From Yamagishiella unicocca (Eukaryota; Chlorophyta; Chlorophyceae; Chlamydomonadales; Volvocaceae): a stretch of 64,000 bases of DNA. Of the stretch, positions 35,301 to 47,800 are shown in pieces (the first letter of the stretch is position 1; every line of letters begins with the position of its first letter). A program made the position numbers and the translations under genes. The notes below the pieces were generated by a model. The model was not told the DNA's origin and ran no database searches. It saw only the letters and a program-made list of their open reading frames with translations. The DNA lies in contig BDSL01000151.1 in assembly GCA_003116995.1 (NCBI GenBank), forward strand, positions 112,973 through 176,972, written 5' to 3'.

Positions 35301-38300
35301 TCCCCTCCCTTTCAAGAACACTCCTTGCTCCTAAGCCCTAAATGCCTCCGGCTGTCCTCACCCATCATCCATTGCTATCCAGGGGGGCCTCGGGTCCGGC
35401 TGCACGCCACTGGCAGCCGCAGCCGCCAACTGTTCCAGGTCCAGCGCCAACTCATCACCCCTGGACACGCCCTTGGACAGGAACGAGCTGCGCGACTTGT
35501 ACGGCACTACTGAGAACCGTGGGTCAGCGGCCACCAGCTGCGGCACCTGCGTCAGCTGAATCACGCGCTTGGCCCCGCCGTGCGGGTGCTGGCTCTGCTC
35601 CAGCCAGGCGATCTGCAGCATCGTCTCTGAGGCGGCAGGGGTGGTGGTGGAGGTTGGCGGGAATGGGGAAGGTAGAGGAGACAAGCATTGCGGTTGGCGT
35701 GTGATAACTGGGTACGGCGAGGATGAGACTCCTTATCAAAGTCATTTGTGTGGATTCTGTAAGGAATGTATATAGACATGGAAGCCAGCGCAGCGCGCGA
35801 GAATGCCGTGTGCAGGTCCTGAAGCGGGTAGCTACCGGTAACTGGGGCGCCAGGTGCTTGCGCGGAGTTGCACTTCCGTCCCCTGCCCTAACCGCCACCG
35901 ACACCACTTCGACATCCCGTCACCTCATCGACAAAATACCACCCCCAAGCACTCCAATCCCACGCAATCCAATCCGCGCCCCTTCACCACGCGCACCCAC
36001 CGGCCATGTGCAGGGGCATACGAAGCGAGGCCTTCCCTCTTCCCGCAGTCGTCGCCACCGTCCCGCCCGCCGGCGCCTCCGCTGCCGCCTCCGTTGCGCC
36101 GCTCCCGCCACTGCCACCGCCTGCTGCCGCCCCTTCCCTATGCAGTCCGCCGTGCTCCGCCAGCAGCACCACCAGCCGGTGCTTGAGCCAGGAGTGCGTC
36201 CCGGCAGCGGGGGGGTACACCTGGTCCGCCTGCTGTACCGCTGCTGCCGCTACTGCCCGCTGACCACCCCTGGCAGCGGCGGGGGATGCTGACCCGGCGG
36301 CTGTCGTGGAGCGACCCAGGGGCCGCGCGGGCCGCGCGACCCGAGCAGGGGGGAGTAGTGTGAGGTGCTAGCGGAGGCCCGCTGGCGATCGCGCGCCTGG
36401 CTTTCCAGCGCGGTGGTCGCGCGGTTCTGTTGCACAGGGAAAATGTGGGTTCGGTTGGATGGCGGCGAGGTCCGCCTAGACAGCAAGGAGGGCCGTAACA
36501 CACGTTTTGTTTAAGGCGGGAAGCGCATTTGTTTCTTGTTGTTTGCTTCGGGTTTGCGTGTTGGTGTGTTCTGCGTAACAGGTTCTGTGTAACAAAGTGT
36601 AGGGATTTTGCCAGTCACCACGTGCAAGCTGCCGTCCAAACGCCGGCGAGGCGGCAAAACAAAGACTCGCCTTCAGCTGGTGGCGTACCCTCTGCGCCAG
36701 AGATGCATTACTCGGGTCCGCGCCATATGGCGACTCCTGCTCCTGCTGCTGGTGCTGGTGCTGCTGCTCGGAAATGCGTCCCGCGGCCGCCAGCGCCCTA
36801 GCTGTCGCCGCCGCCAGGCGCGTCGCCGCCGCCTCCGCTGCCGCCACCACCTCCTGCACCTTGTCCGCACCGATACCGACATGCTCCGGCCCCATGGCCA
36901 GTTCCGAGCTTGCTGACGCCGCCTCCCCGAGCTCATCGACCGGTTCAGCAAACATCACCTGCTTCGGCAACGCGGCGGCCTCGCCTGTGGCCTCCAGCGG
37001 AGCCGTCGCAGGTGACGGGCCGTCCGGCGCCAGCAACGCCAGAGCCGGGTCTGCTGGCAAGGCGGGCTGCTGGTGCTGGGGTGCTGGGGCCCTCTCAGCC
37101 CGCTGTGCAGAGGAAGAACGCCGCGCGGCGGTGGGCTCCTTGATCCGGCCAATGATGCGCATCACAGCCTCCTCAGCCTCGGCATCCACCACCACCGCAG
37201 GCGCCTCCTCCTCCATCAAGCCGCGAGCTGCCGCCTTCTCTAGCGCCGCTGCGCCCAGCTCCCTGCTCCCCTCCCCCTGCCGCCCACCGCCACCATCACC
37301 AACACCAACTACCGCGTTGGCCGGGGGCTCTTGCAGCAGGGACAGACGCAGCGTGGGGTACGGCATTTTCACGTGGGTCGGTTTGACGCACGTGACGAGC
37401 GGGTCGTCGGCGAACAAGACGGCAAGCGCACTGAGACTGTCCAGCCAGTGTACGTTGCGGTTCCAGCCGGCGGCCTCTCTCAGGTGCTGGCCTACGGATC
37501 AGTTACAAAGGTGCAATCAGGAGGGAGCGAGAGTGTACTCGCAGCAATGAGGCCCGACCAGGGAGGGTGCGGCGCAAGCGACGGTTGAGAAATTGCGAAG
37601 CGGTTAAGGCGCTGGTTTCGGCCCCGCTGCAGGAGTATGAGTATGTGAGTTGGCGGCTCGCTTGCCTGGCTTGGAGCGTGGGGGTGGGGTTGTGTTTTAT
37701 GGGGCGTGGGATACGTGCTGTGCATGGAGAGCCCGGGAAGCTGACGATGCTCTCCCGGCCGGCGAGCAGCCACTTACGCAGCATCAACAAGCCGCCCTGC
37801 TGGTACTCGCTCCGGCCCGCCATCCGCAGGATGAACTTGACCGACCGGTTCCGGAGCCAGTCCTCGGGGCTGCGGGAGGGCGGGTAGCGCTGGTCGATGG
37901 CGGGCAGCAGGTACTCCAGGGAGGGCGGCGGCCGGGCGGGGGCCTTCGGACACGCCATGTGCCACGGGATGGCCTCTAGCTGCCCCTCCGGTGACAACGA
38001 CGACGAGGTCGTGACAGTCGATATCTCCGATACATCCGCTGCAGCCGTTTCTGACCCAGAAAGGACTTCCGATAGCTCCGAGTCCTCCAGCGGCACTTGG
38101 GCAGCCGCCACCGCCTCTGTGCCGCTCCTTTCTAAGGACGGCGTCGCCACGCCTGGCTCCTCTGCCAAGCCATTTGACGGCGCTGCTGGACGCGGGGCAC
38201 CCAACCAAGCAGGCCTCTCATCTCGCGCCGCCGCCGCCTCCTGCGCTTCTGGAACTGCTACCGGCGGCAGTGCGACCATGGCCGGCGTCCCCAATCCAGC

Positions 38301-41300
38301 ATCAGCACTTTGCAGGCCCGGCACCAGCGCCCGCTCCATAGCCTCTGCAACCGCACCCGCGTCTGCGTCCGCCGTCGCTGCGGCCTTCGCAGGCCCCAGC
38401 TCAAACGACGCCCGCCCCAACGTATGCACATCCACCGCCGAGCATGTACCTCCCCTTTCCACCACTTCATTCCCGAAGGCCGCCGTCGATGATGTCGCTG
38501 CTTCCTGGCTGACGCTCGACGCCCGAGGTTTTTTTTCCACTCCTACCACGCTCGGCCCGCCGGGTGCCACATCCGGCGCCGTAGCCGCCCCCTCCGCCGC
38601 TTCCGCCAACGACATCCCGCGCAACGATGGGTCCAGCTCCCCGAGGTGCAGCAAGGGAGGCGGGTAGGTGCCAGGAATGACATACGCAGGCGGAAGGAAC
38701 AGCGGATCAGCCATGAGGAAGTTGTACATCCTCGCAAACCCCAACTTGGGGTGGTGCTGGAATTGCTGGTCGTTGGACTGCAACGCGCGCAGCCGACCCA
38801 CTGCGCCAGCCAGGGTCCAGGGAGGGTGGGTGCGAAGGGCGGGTGCACGGGTGTCAAGGAAAGACGGATCCGCGGTGGCAGCATTGCAGTACAACTGCAA
38901 CATGGACGACAATGCCGTACATGGATGAGGGCAATAACCTTGTAAGGAGCATCGGAATTAATCAAAATACTCACGGAGTCCTGTTAATGTGGATTTCCTG
39001 TCGGGCTTCGGCGCAGAGAGCACCAGCCGTGCCGCCTGGTTCCGCAGCCAGTCCTTGTAGCTGCGGGAGGGTGGGTAGCGCTGGTCGATGGCGGGTAGCA
39101 GGTGCTCCAGGGAGGGCGGCGGGGAGAGTACCCTGGCCACGTCCAGCCTGGCCACGTCCAGCCTTAGGGACAGCTCCTGCGCGGCCCCAGGCGCCCTCGT
39201 GACTCTGAAGCCGATTGCATGCCGAAATAGTTCCAAAAGGCCAACGTCCTGGACGGGGTTCTTCCCCCGCCGCTGGGCTGCCCATTGCTGCCGTAGATAG
39301 ATCCCTGCGAGGGATGTGGGTAAGTGCGGTGGTGGGGGTAGGGAGGTCGGTGGTGTCTGCTGCATGAAAAGTACCGGTACTGCTTCCTTCCAAACGCCAA
39401 AGCGAAAAGGTGCGTGGGTCAGCGCCGGGGGGCCCAGGGTGACGCAGTCAGCAGGGCAGCGGCATCAGCAACGGCAGCGGTACGTGGTTGCAGCGACAGC
39501 GATCGCGACAGCAGCCCATCCATGCACCGCAGCCTAGTTTGCGTGCTCGGACCAACACGCGTTTCTAGTAGAAAGAGTCTTTCTACGCTACCCACCCAGC
39601 AATCCCGGCGACCCGAGGTCCCGCAGCTGGTGCTCGGGTAGGCCCTGCGCGCGCAGCAGCAGCCGAGCCGCTGTGTTCCGGAGCCAGTCCTCGGTGCTGC
39701 GCTCCGGCGGGTAGCGCTGCTCGATGGCGGGTAGAAGGTGCGCCAGGGAGGGCGGCGGGACGGCGGGGACGCTCCTGAGGAGCTGCTGCTGCTGCTGCCG
39801 TTGCTGCTGCTGTCCCGACAGGTCGCGATCTCCCACAGCAGCTCCGGCCGCCACGTCTCCGGCGGCACGGCCATCCGCACCCGCAATGGCGCCCGCAGTT
39901 GCAGCCGCACCTGCGGCAGTTGGTGTGGCTTCGGAGCGCAGCACCGCCTCCGCAGCGGTGATCGAGTACGACGCTGGGTCCAGCACTGATACGCGCAGCG
40001 CCAGCCTTATTGGGTCGCCACCGCCGCTTACGCTGAACTCGAAGCCGTCGCGGAGTACCCTGGCTATCAGCTCCAGGGAGGGAGGGGGCGACACTCGCCT
40101 CCTGGCTTGTGCGCGGGGAAGGGGCTCTTGGAGCCAGGCCAGCTGGATGTGTGCGCCTGCGTATGGTGGGTGGGTGGGGATGCATGGTGGGTAGGTAGGC
40201 GCAAGCCCTCCCAGATCGGAGCCAGACATCCTGCTGCGCGGTAGGCCGCAGCTCAGGGCGATGGCCCTCGCGAGTATGGCAGCATGCCAACCCAGCCAAC
40301 CCTTCACACCTTTCCCGGACCAACGCATTCTTTCCGGGCAGGCTGGCCATTCACCCTTTCCGGAAACACCCTAGCCCACGTGCGCCACCTGCTACAGCCA
40401 GTGCGTGCTGCTCCTCGCCGCCAGCCGACATGCGCAGTAGCACCTTGGCCGCGCGGTTCCGGAGCCAGTCCTCGGGGCTGCGGGAGGGCGGGTAGCGCTG
40501 GTCGATTGCGGGCAGCAGGTACGCCAGGGAGGGCGGCGGCGCGGCGGGAATGCGGACCAGTGTGGCGCGCAGCTTGGCCGCCTCCGCCTCCATCCGCTGT
40601 GCCCGTTGCTGGCGCTCCAGCTTGGTTTGGCTTAAGAGCTCCCGCCGTGCTGCGGTTGCGGCAGCCACGTCAAGCAGGATAGGGACCCTCGGCACGCAAT
40701 GGCGATAGTGGGGGAACACCCCCAGGTGCAGGTCCACGCGAGCCCGCCCCGGGCCGCATGCTGACTCCACGACCCTGAAGAGGGGGTCCGCTTGAAGCAG
40801 TGACCGCAGCTTGCTCTGCCGTGCCTGCGACCGCTTGACGTCCAGCACCGCGCCCGCGATGTCCTCTTTACTGTCGGGAAACACCCCCTGGGCCTCAAGG
40901 TGCTCGCCTGCGCGTGGACGACAGAGTGGCAGGGCGATACAGCGCAGAGACGCGGAACAGCAGAGCGGCAGGGGCAGGGGCAGGGCCAGGGAGAGGGCAG
41001 GTGAAACGAAGGCAGGCAGGGGGCCATGAGAGCGGGACCAGGCAGTGAGCCAGGGAGGCGCATGGCCAGGCCTGCCCTGCCGGAATCCCCTGGAAGCTGG
41101 GAAGGGCAGGTGCACAGCGCCATCCGTACAACCATGTATGCCTCCCTGGAGCGATGTGGACTCACAGGAACCCGGCGATGGAACCCCATGCCGCGGAGAA
41201 GCTGCGCATTTCATCGCGCCTTTCGACGACCCGCCCTCCGTTGCCCCGACGTAGCTTACTTAGCGCGGCTATGGTCCTAGCTTCGTAACCCTCCAGTGTC

Positions 41301-42796
41301 AGGGTCTCTTGGCTTGACAGCCGCAGGAGCTGCTTGGCCGTGGAATTCTTCACCCGTTCGTACCAGTGACCTTCTTGAGGATAGCGCTGGTCGATGGAGG
41401 CGAGCAGCTCCTCAAAGGAGCGCAGGTGGGGTGGGGGGGGAACAGCCTGGGGTCGATTGTGCAGCCGCGTGTCAACCAGTGCTGGTGTCATGTGGGGAGC
41501 AAATGATGGTGTGGCACCAGCCTCCGCAGGCGGCGCCAATTTTGGAGATGCCTTCCTGGAAGGCGCCGCCTTTTTAAAGGGCGCGTTTTCAAGCGCCATC
41601 GCCTCGGCCGCCTCCGCCGCCGAAGTCCCGACCTCCGCCTGAATAGCCGCTGCCGCCGTCGCCTCCAGCGGTTCCCACGGGCCTTGCCAGGCCGTGCCCA
41701 GATCCTGCAGGGCGGACCCGCGGGTGCCTCATTCAGCAAGACGCCAGCCCCGTCGCCGCCAAAGGCCGCCGCCAAAGCCCGCCGCCAACTACTTACCGGC
41801 GCCAGACCAGCCGAGCCCTCCGGTGCTGCTGCCGCCCCCGCCTCAACCGGTGTACCAACAGCACCAGCACCAGCACCAGCGGCAGTGGAATTGGCTTCTA
41901 GCTCGCGAGTCTGCCTGCGTCCCTGGGCTGCGCCCCTGCTGCCAGCCGCATCCGGGAAGGCGTCATCAGTCCACGCGGTGATACCCAGCCGTTGCGCTGC
42001 TAGGCGCTTTAAGCCACTTGCGCCACGCGCTTCGCCGTCCCCTGCGTTGGTTAACTGGGCCCTATTCACGCCAGCCGCCGCGGCGTCGTCGCTGCAGGAG
42101 CTTGCACCGGAGGGCTGCTGAGCGCTGGCCTGGCTGGCCAACCCGTCAGCGCCCCCTCCTCCTCCAGCGCCACCAGCGGCCTGCTTCGAACCAGCCTCAT
42201 CCGAGCATCCTCGCGCGATATGCAACCACCTGCTGCTACTGCCACTGCTGCTGCCATCGCCTGGCCTGGTGAAACCCACGCTGACCCATCTGGTGCGGCC
42301 ACCTGTCGCGGCGCCGCCGAGCAGGACAGACGAGGTCCGCACGGAGCAGGCAGCGGGGGGCCGTAGATCGCAGACAGCAGCTGCGCGGTCATAGGGCCAG
42401 GAGCGGTGGGGGGCCAGGCAGGGTGAAGTAATAGCACAGCCGGCTGCAGCGGCTGCGCAAGGCCCGCACGGCCGTCCCGCAGAGCTGAAGCGCCGGACGA
42501 GGGAGATGGGAGCGGGGTCCGAGAGGGTGATTCGTCGTACATCGCGCAGGTGGGAGACAAGTCATCGGGGGATGGGAGGGGGATGGCAGGGGTGGGTTGC
42601 GGTGTCCCTGACGTGCATGCGCGGGCCCGGCAAATTGGGTTCCGCTGCATCTGCGGTACCACGATGACGCTTTGCGGTGTGTGTGCCCTGGTAGCTCAGG
42701 GTATGGCGGTTGCTTACCTACAAATCGACTGTCACGCCTAGGCAGGTTGGGGTAGGACGGATAGGGAAGGGCACCGGTGGGCCGGATGGCGGGCAT
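32390..42796 (-). CDS. Multi-module protein with C-terminal DEDDy (RNase D-like) 3'-5' exonuclease
   Basis: Exons: 42796-42718, 42380-41797, 41704-41290, 40907-40389, 40156-39596, 39304-38975, 38800-37778, 37491-36689, 36220-36001, 35626-35362, 34944-34174, 33991-33859, 33558-33347, 33024-32964, 32647-32390; phases agree throughout; about 2077 residues. The C-terminal ~400 residues form an RNase D fold: motif I IAVDCEM (34235-34224), motif II KVLHSPYMDLLCMRRSYG with VLDTQQ, and motif III YATQDVSHLLDAY; all four acidic residues and the Tyr are present. Six upstream modules each pair a helix (LLPAIDQRYPPSRSPEDWLR type) with a distal segment (LLQADPLFRVVES type). The first residues are Arg/Ser/Gly-rich and may target an organelle. 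The enzyme should trim RNA 3' ends; substrate unknown. The two 5'-most exons and the weak donor at 41289 are tentative; the chain from 40907 down is solid. Confidence 0.8.
32746..32839. repeat. 47-bp tandem duplication in the last intron of the exonuclease gene
   Basis: Two copies of a 47-bp unit (starting GGTAGTAGCAGTGGTATGTG) lie head to tail with four or five differences. Intronic. Confidence 0.8.
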
Positions 42797-44870
42797 ATGC
42801 CAACCCCCCACGCGGCAGGTTCCCAGTAGGGCGGCTGCTCCGGCACTGTCGACAATACCAAGCTGCTCCACGACCTGTGCCAAGAGGCTGCCGTGCCTGC
42901 AATAAAGCGGCTAGCGTTGTGGGTACTACATGACCGATCGACAGCCCGGATGTGACCCGACGATGTGTAAAAATATATAGCATGCCCCACCGCAGTCTAA
43001 GCAACTAGGGCAAATCAGACATACCTGGGGCTTGTCACAGTCATGTCGCCGCAGGCAAGCCCAAAGCAAGCCTAGGCTGCTCGATATAGTTACTTATTAA
43101 GTGCATGAAGTGTACTTCAATAGCTTATCGTTCCGTGCAATTAGTCGCCTTCCAGTTTCTATCCATCATACCATCAATATGAACAGGTCTGAAACGGGCA
43201 TTGCACCTTGCCAATGCGCCCAGGTGTGACTGCTCTTATACACCATACACCTTCAGTGTAAGATCCGCAAGGCCTGCAGTGGTGGCAGTTTGGGAGGAGC
43301 CGGTTGCCCGGTTCCGGTTCGAGTACGAAACGTGATGCGCAGCTGAGCCGATTGCAGCCCATTTGAACGCGCCCGCGTCGTCCTTCTGTGTAGCCAAGCG
43401 TGGAGCTTGCAATCCTGTGGTTTCAGCGGGACTTTCCGTAACGCTCTGTCAGCTCTCTGTCCGCATCTTCAACAGCGTAATGGTAGACCTAGCACTGGTA
43501 CTTACATCATTGCACATTTTCCGATCCCAGGCTTCTTCTTTTGGCTGTACTACCAGCTTGCAGGCGGCGTCTACCCCTACCAGCTTCCACCTAACCCTGC
43601 CTAACCTGCCTCCACCCCGCACTGTGCTCGCAGAGTTTTCCGCTCGACCCATATGAGGTTTCATACTCGGCTTGCTATTCGGCAGCCACCTAGTATCAGA
43701 GACGGTCAAAGCGTGTCAGAGGCCGATAATGTTCTCTTGTGGCAAGCTGTGGCCGTCTGTGGCTTACAGTTAGGCCCCAAAACGTTTACACAGTTGTCAG
43801 CTCGCAGAACAACGTCTAAGGCTGTAATGCGACCACCGATAGGGTTCCAGAGAGAGCCTTTCCAAACAGCAGCCTTGTGTACCGCGGCCCCGTCCTGCCA
43901 CGCGATTGTGGCTCTTTCCCAACGTACCGTACTAAAACCGCCTCTTGCCTTCCCATATACATACATTGCCAGCAGCACTGTTACAGGGTAGTGATAACAC
44001 CATTGACGAGCCGCACTGACACTGCTGAAGCCTGTTCAAGTGTCCAACTTGGGAATATTAGTACTTGTTATCTCTAGCCCCCTGACACGACACCGCCTAA
44101 GCGTCAGCCATGAGACACGGTCCGCTGCTTCCCCGCTGGTGGCACGACCTTCGCCCGCGCGCGGAACAATCTTGAGTAACATCGCCAATTGCCAATGCGG
44201 TGAGGTTTACACGCGCGCAAGATCCATGGTGGGACGCAAGTTCCATGGTGGGAAACGCATGCTGGCTAACCTATGCGTGCACGCTCATGCATCACCTGTA
44301 ACCGTTACAACAACCTGAATGTAAACCCATGAAGTCTTCATCATGTCTTTATTTGCCATGAATTAGCTGCCCCGCTATAGTACCGGCCTGCCTTGCCAAA
44401 CAATAGCAAAATGATACCCAACCGCCTTGCCGTGGATAAAGGCATTGCCAATCGCTGCAGACTCGCAACTACAGTATATAACCCCGCAGACCAACGTCGC
44501 ATTGGACTCGAAGCACTACTGGTATAGTTGTTCGTCTCCGAGGAAGGCGGTTAGACAGGGCAGTTAGGCCAATCATTCCAGTGCATGCTCCAGACCCTCA
44601 TAAGTGACAAGGGTGCCAGCTCTCCGAAGTGGTTTCCCCTTAAAAAACACCCATGTACGGCATTACAGTATCTTACGGCATTACGGCATTACAGTACTTA
44701 ACGGCAAGATATGGCGCTCCTACGTACTTTTAAGAAACAACGAACATGGGGGCGGTTCCTGTTACTTATGGCTCTGTCTTACACCTCAGCGGCCATCGCC
44801 CTCCAGGCCTCAGCGGCAACCCCCCTCCATCCCCGGACACTGGACCACAGGTGCAGCCACACAAGTTGCA
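42797..44870. other. Gene-poor region, exonuclease 5' side / exostosin 3' side
   Basis: About 2 kb without a recognisable gene. TGTAA on the minus strand at 44783-44779 is about 90 nt beyond the exostosin stop and is a candidate poly(A) signal. A short ACGGCATTACAGT-type repeat sits at 44655-44705. Confidence 0.5.
42966..42981 (-). promoter_or_regulatory. Possible TATA element of the exonuclease gene
   Basis: The minus strand reads CTATATATTTTTACAC, an isolated TATA-like box. Transcription would start near 42945, ahead of the tentative start codon at 42796. This is context-based only. Confidence 0.35.
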
Positions 44871-47800
44871 TCACCGAGTGTACGGTATACGAGAATAAAG
44901 CCATTGCATTATCGTGGTGAAAGCGTCGTCCACCTCGGGGTTCCCCCGGAATGGCCTGGGCAGGCGCACCTCCTTTGATGCACTTAGCTCTGCAGCCTCC
45001 TGAGCCAGCCGATCGTCCATGTTGCTCTTCATCACGCGGCGCAGCTCCGCAGCCAGTCCCGGAATGTTGGCGTACCGGTACCTGTCGTACGCAAAAGTCA
45101 ACTCAACCACTGACGAAGCACGTGGCTCAATGGACTCCAGGACCTCAAGGCCTGGATGGAGGCACCCAGTCACCCAGGCCTGCCAATTCCGGCAGCGCAA
45201 GAGCTGAAGCACTGCTAACATGCACATTTTACCGTACGTTACCGGCACGTGCAGGGCTTCATGTCGGCGGTGATGGGCTATCGGTACTGGCAGATATCAA
45301 GTGCCTGTCCTGCTCGCCACTCTACCGTCTGGACTAGTATCGCAGCGAGCCCGTGAGACGGCTAGCTGGGCGCCTGACGCCTTGGAGAGATGGCTAGCTG
45401 GGCAGGCACCTGACGCCTTGGAAGAATACGTTTCCGCCCCCCCTAGTGGACCGTGGCGCGGGCCCAACTCACAGCACCTCTGCCCTGAACCAGCCGACCC
45501 CACCCACGGACCTGTGCCAGACGCGCCCCAGGTGCGCCTGCATGGAGCGGAGTTTGCGCTCGGGGATGGCCTGCAAGATCTCCAGGATGCGACCGGCGTC
45601 CGCTTCTGGTATACGCACGGTGAAGGCCTCCACGTTGAAGAGGGTCTCGAACTTGGTGTGCACGCCGTCGATGATGACGACGGGGATGCAGCCGTGCAGA
45701 ACGGCGTCCTCCGTGCGCGCGGACCAGCCGTCGCCTGAGCAAGGCGCGCGGGCGGCGACACGGAGCGCCAATCACAGCGCGACGGACTGTAATTAACACA
45801 CAAACATAACGGCACGGAGCGCACTGCGTCCAGGAGGCTGGGTGCCACGCGATGCGCTCTACCGGTCTTTCCTTCGCGCCTAGCGACAAGGTGAGCAGGT
45901 TTCCCGCTCGGCCCGCCTTCGATCCGAGAGGAGCAGTGGCCAAAACGCGCTCGCGACCCACCTGTCGCCACGAGGCAGTAAATGGACCGGGAGAGCATGT
46001 CGGAGTAGTCGCCCGGCACGTCCCCACCGTCACCGATCAGCACCTTGTACTTGGCCGCCCAGCCTCCCTCAATCGCCATGTTGTAAATCTGGGGCGAAGC
46101 AGCAGCGCAGCGCGATTCGTATGCAACAGAACGGCAAAAACCTGACACGACCCGAACGCGTACCGTGCCACCAGTACACAGGTTCCTTCGTATCCACGCT
46201 GCCATAAGACGGCCGGGACAGCTGCGCCTTCCGACCTTGACCCGCAGGGGGTTTGATAAGAGAATCCGCGAATCCACGCAGGGGGGGTACCGACTGTGTA
46301 TGTAGGTGCGTCAGCCTGGGACTATGCCGATATTACAGTACGGGTAACCACCGGTCAACCCCAGGGGCATTCGCATTTGTTTTACGCGCCCCAACCGCCG
46401 CGCTCACGCGCGCACCTTTTGCCGTACGCCACGGCTGTACAGGATAGTGCGTCGCTTCCCCACATCCCCTCTGAAAAAGAGGAATATGTCTCTGGGCTTG
46501 GCGGGCGCAGCCAGGAGCGGACTCCGCGCGTAGTGCTGCGGCGGCCGCCAGATGGGGATCACCAGGTCCTGGTGGTGGGGCAGCGGGCGGGGATGAGGCC
46601 GGGGGCTGCGTCACGGGGGGTAGAGCGGTAGGCTGTGCGGGGCTAGTCACCGCGGCACCCGAAGGTGCCCGTAGTGCACCCATACGGCAAGCCTACAGCT
46701 ACATGCGGTACTGCGTTGCCGCACGGTGGCCGGCGCCTTCACACCCGCCACCCCCGCCCATTCGCGTCGGTGGATCGTGCTCGCCGCTCAAGACTATACA
46801 GACAGAAAGAGTGCTCTGACCCCAGACGGCCCCAGCTGCTACAGCCGCCCCGACCCGCCCAGCAGGGGATGCCGCTCTCCTCGCGACATGCAAGCGCGGC
46901 GCGGTTGGCGCACGAGGGTGAGGCCCTGGCGCGACCCACCGTTTCGATATTGTTAGGTTCCCTTTGCTATTACCAATCTGTGGATTAGATTCACCGTAGT
47001 AGTTTCCCTTTTTCCTACGTAATAGCTTAGCTCAGAACCTTCCCCACTCCTCCCGAAAACTTAACATGTGTCTCCAAACCCCTATCTGGGCTTCTTTTTT
47101 TAAATTTTCCGAGCCAAGGGTTTCCCTTTCTAGCCTCCCCCAAAATGTGTCCCGAACCCTGCCCCGCACCTTGACCGGATCGTAGCAGGCGTGGCCCTTT
47201 ATGTACTTGACGTACCCCTCAGGCTGCTTCCATGACACGTGGTCCTTGGTGTAGTTATCCGCATCGAATGAGGTTTTGCTCCTGCGAGGAGGGGCAGCGT
47301 AGAAACGCGCATGGTGACACAGGAGGAAGAGTGAAGCGCGGGGAGGGCGGCGTCGCGATGAGCCACGCGGGCGCCCTGCGGGTGCACGACCCCGAAAGGC
47401 AGCAGGCTGTCCACCTAACAATCTGCCCACCTATGACCGCTGTCGGCAACACGTCTGCGGGCCCAAATGATAATGCGCTTGGCCGTCGGGTGTTGGTGTA
47501 TGCTATGCGACCGCCAAACCAGGCGAGTCTGTTCGTGAATTTTCGTCGGGAGGGTCTATTGCAGTGCATGGGTGGCCAGCACTCACATGTGATCCAGATC
47601 CATTCGGCCCCAGTGCGTCAGCCAGGTGGAGTTGACGAGCACATTGGGTGCCCAGCACGCGCCCTCGTCGTGCGGGAAAAGCCAGACGTGGTCCCGGCCG
47701 CCGCGCCGCTTCCAAAAAGGGTAGGTCTTGTCAATCCAGTCAACGATGTCGAGCAGCATGTTGACGACCTGCATGATGCGCGTTCCTGGTGCGGCAACCG

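Noticed and set aside
41165..41166. Donor GTGAGT at 41165-41160 for the module-1 exon
   Set aside because: It is the stronger donor by sequence, but its phase 2 cannot join the next exon's frame. The weaker donor at 41289 gives phase 1, as in every other module. The choice is noted as tentative.
42342..42342. Start of the exonuclease protein at position 42342
   Set aside because: The codon there is GTG and the frame is open upstream to a stop without an ATG. A spliced start from the ATG at 42796 fits phases better.
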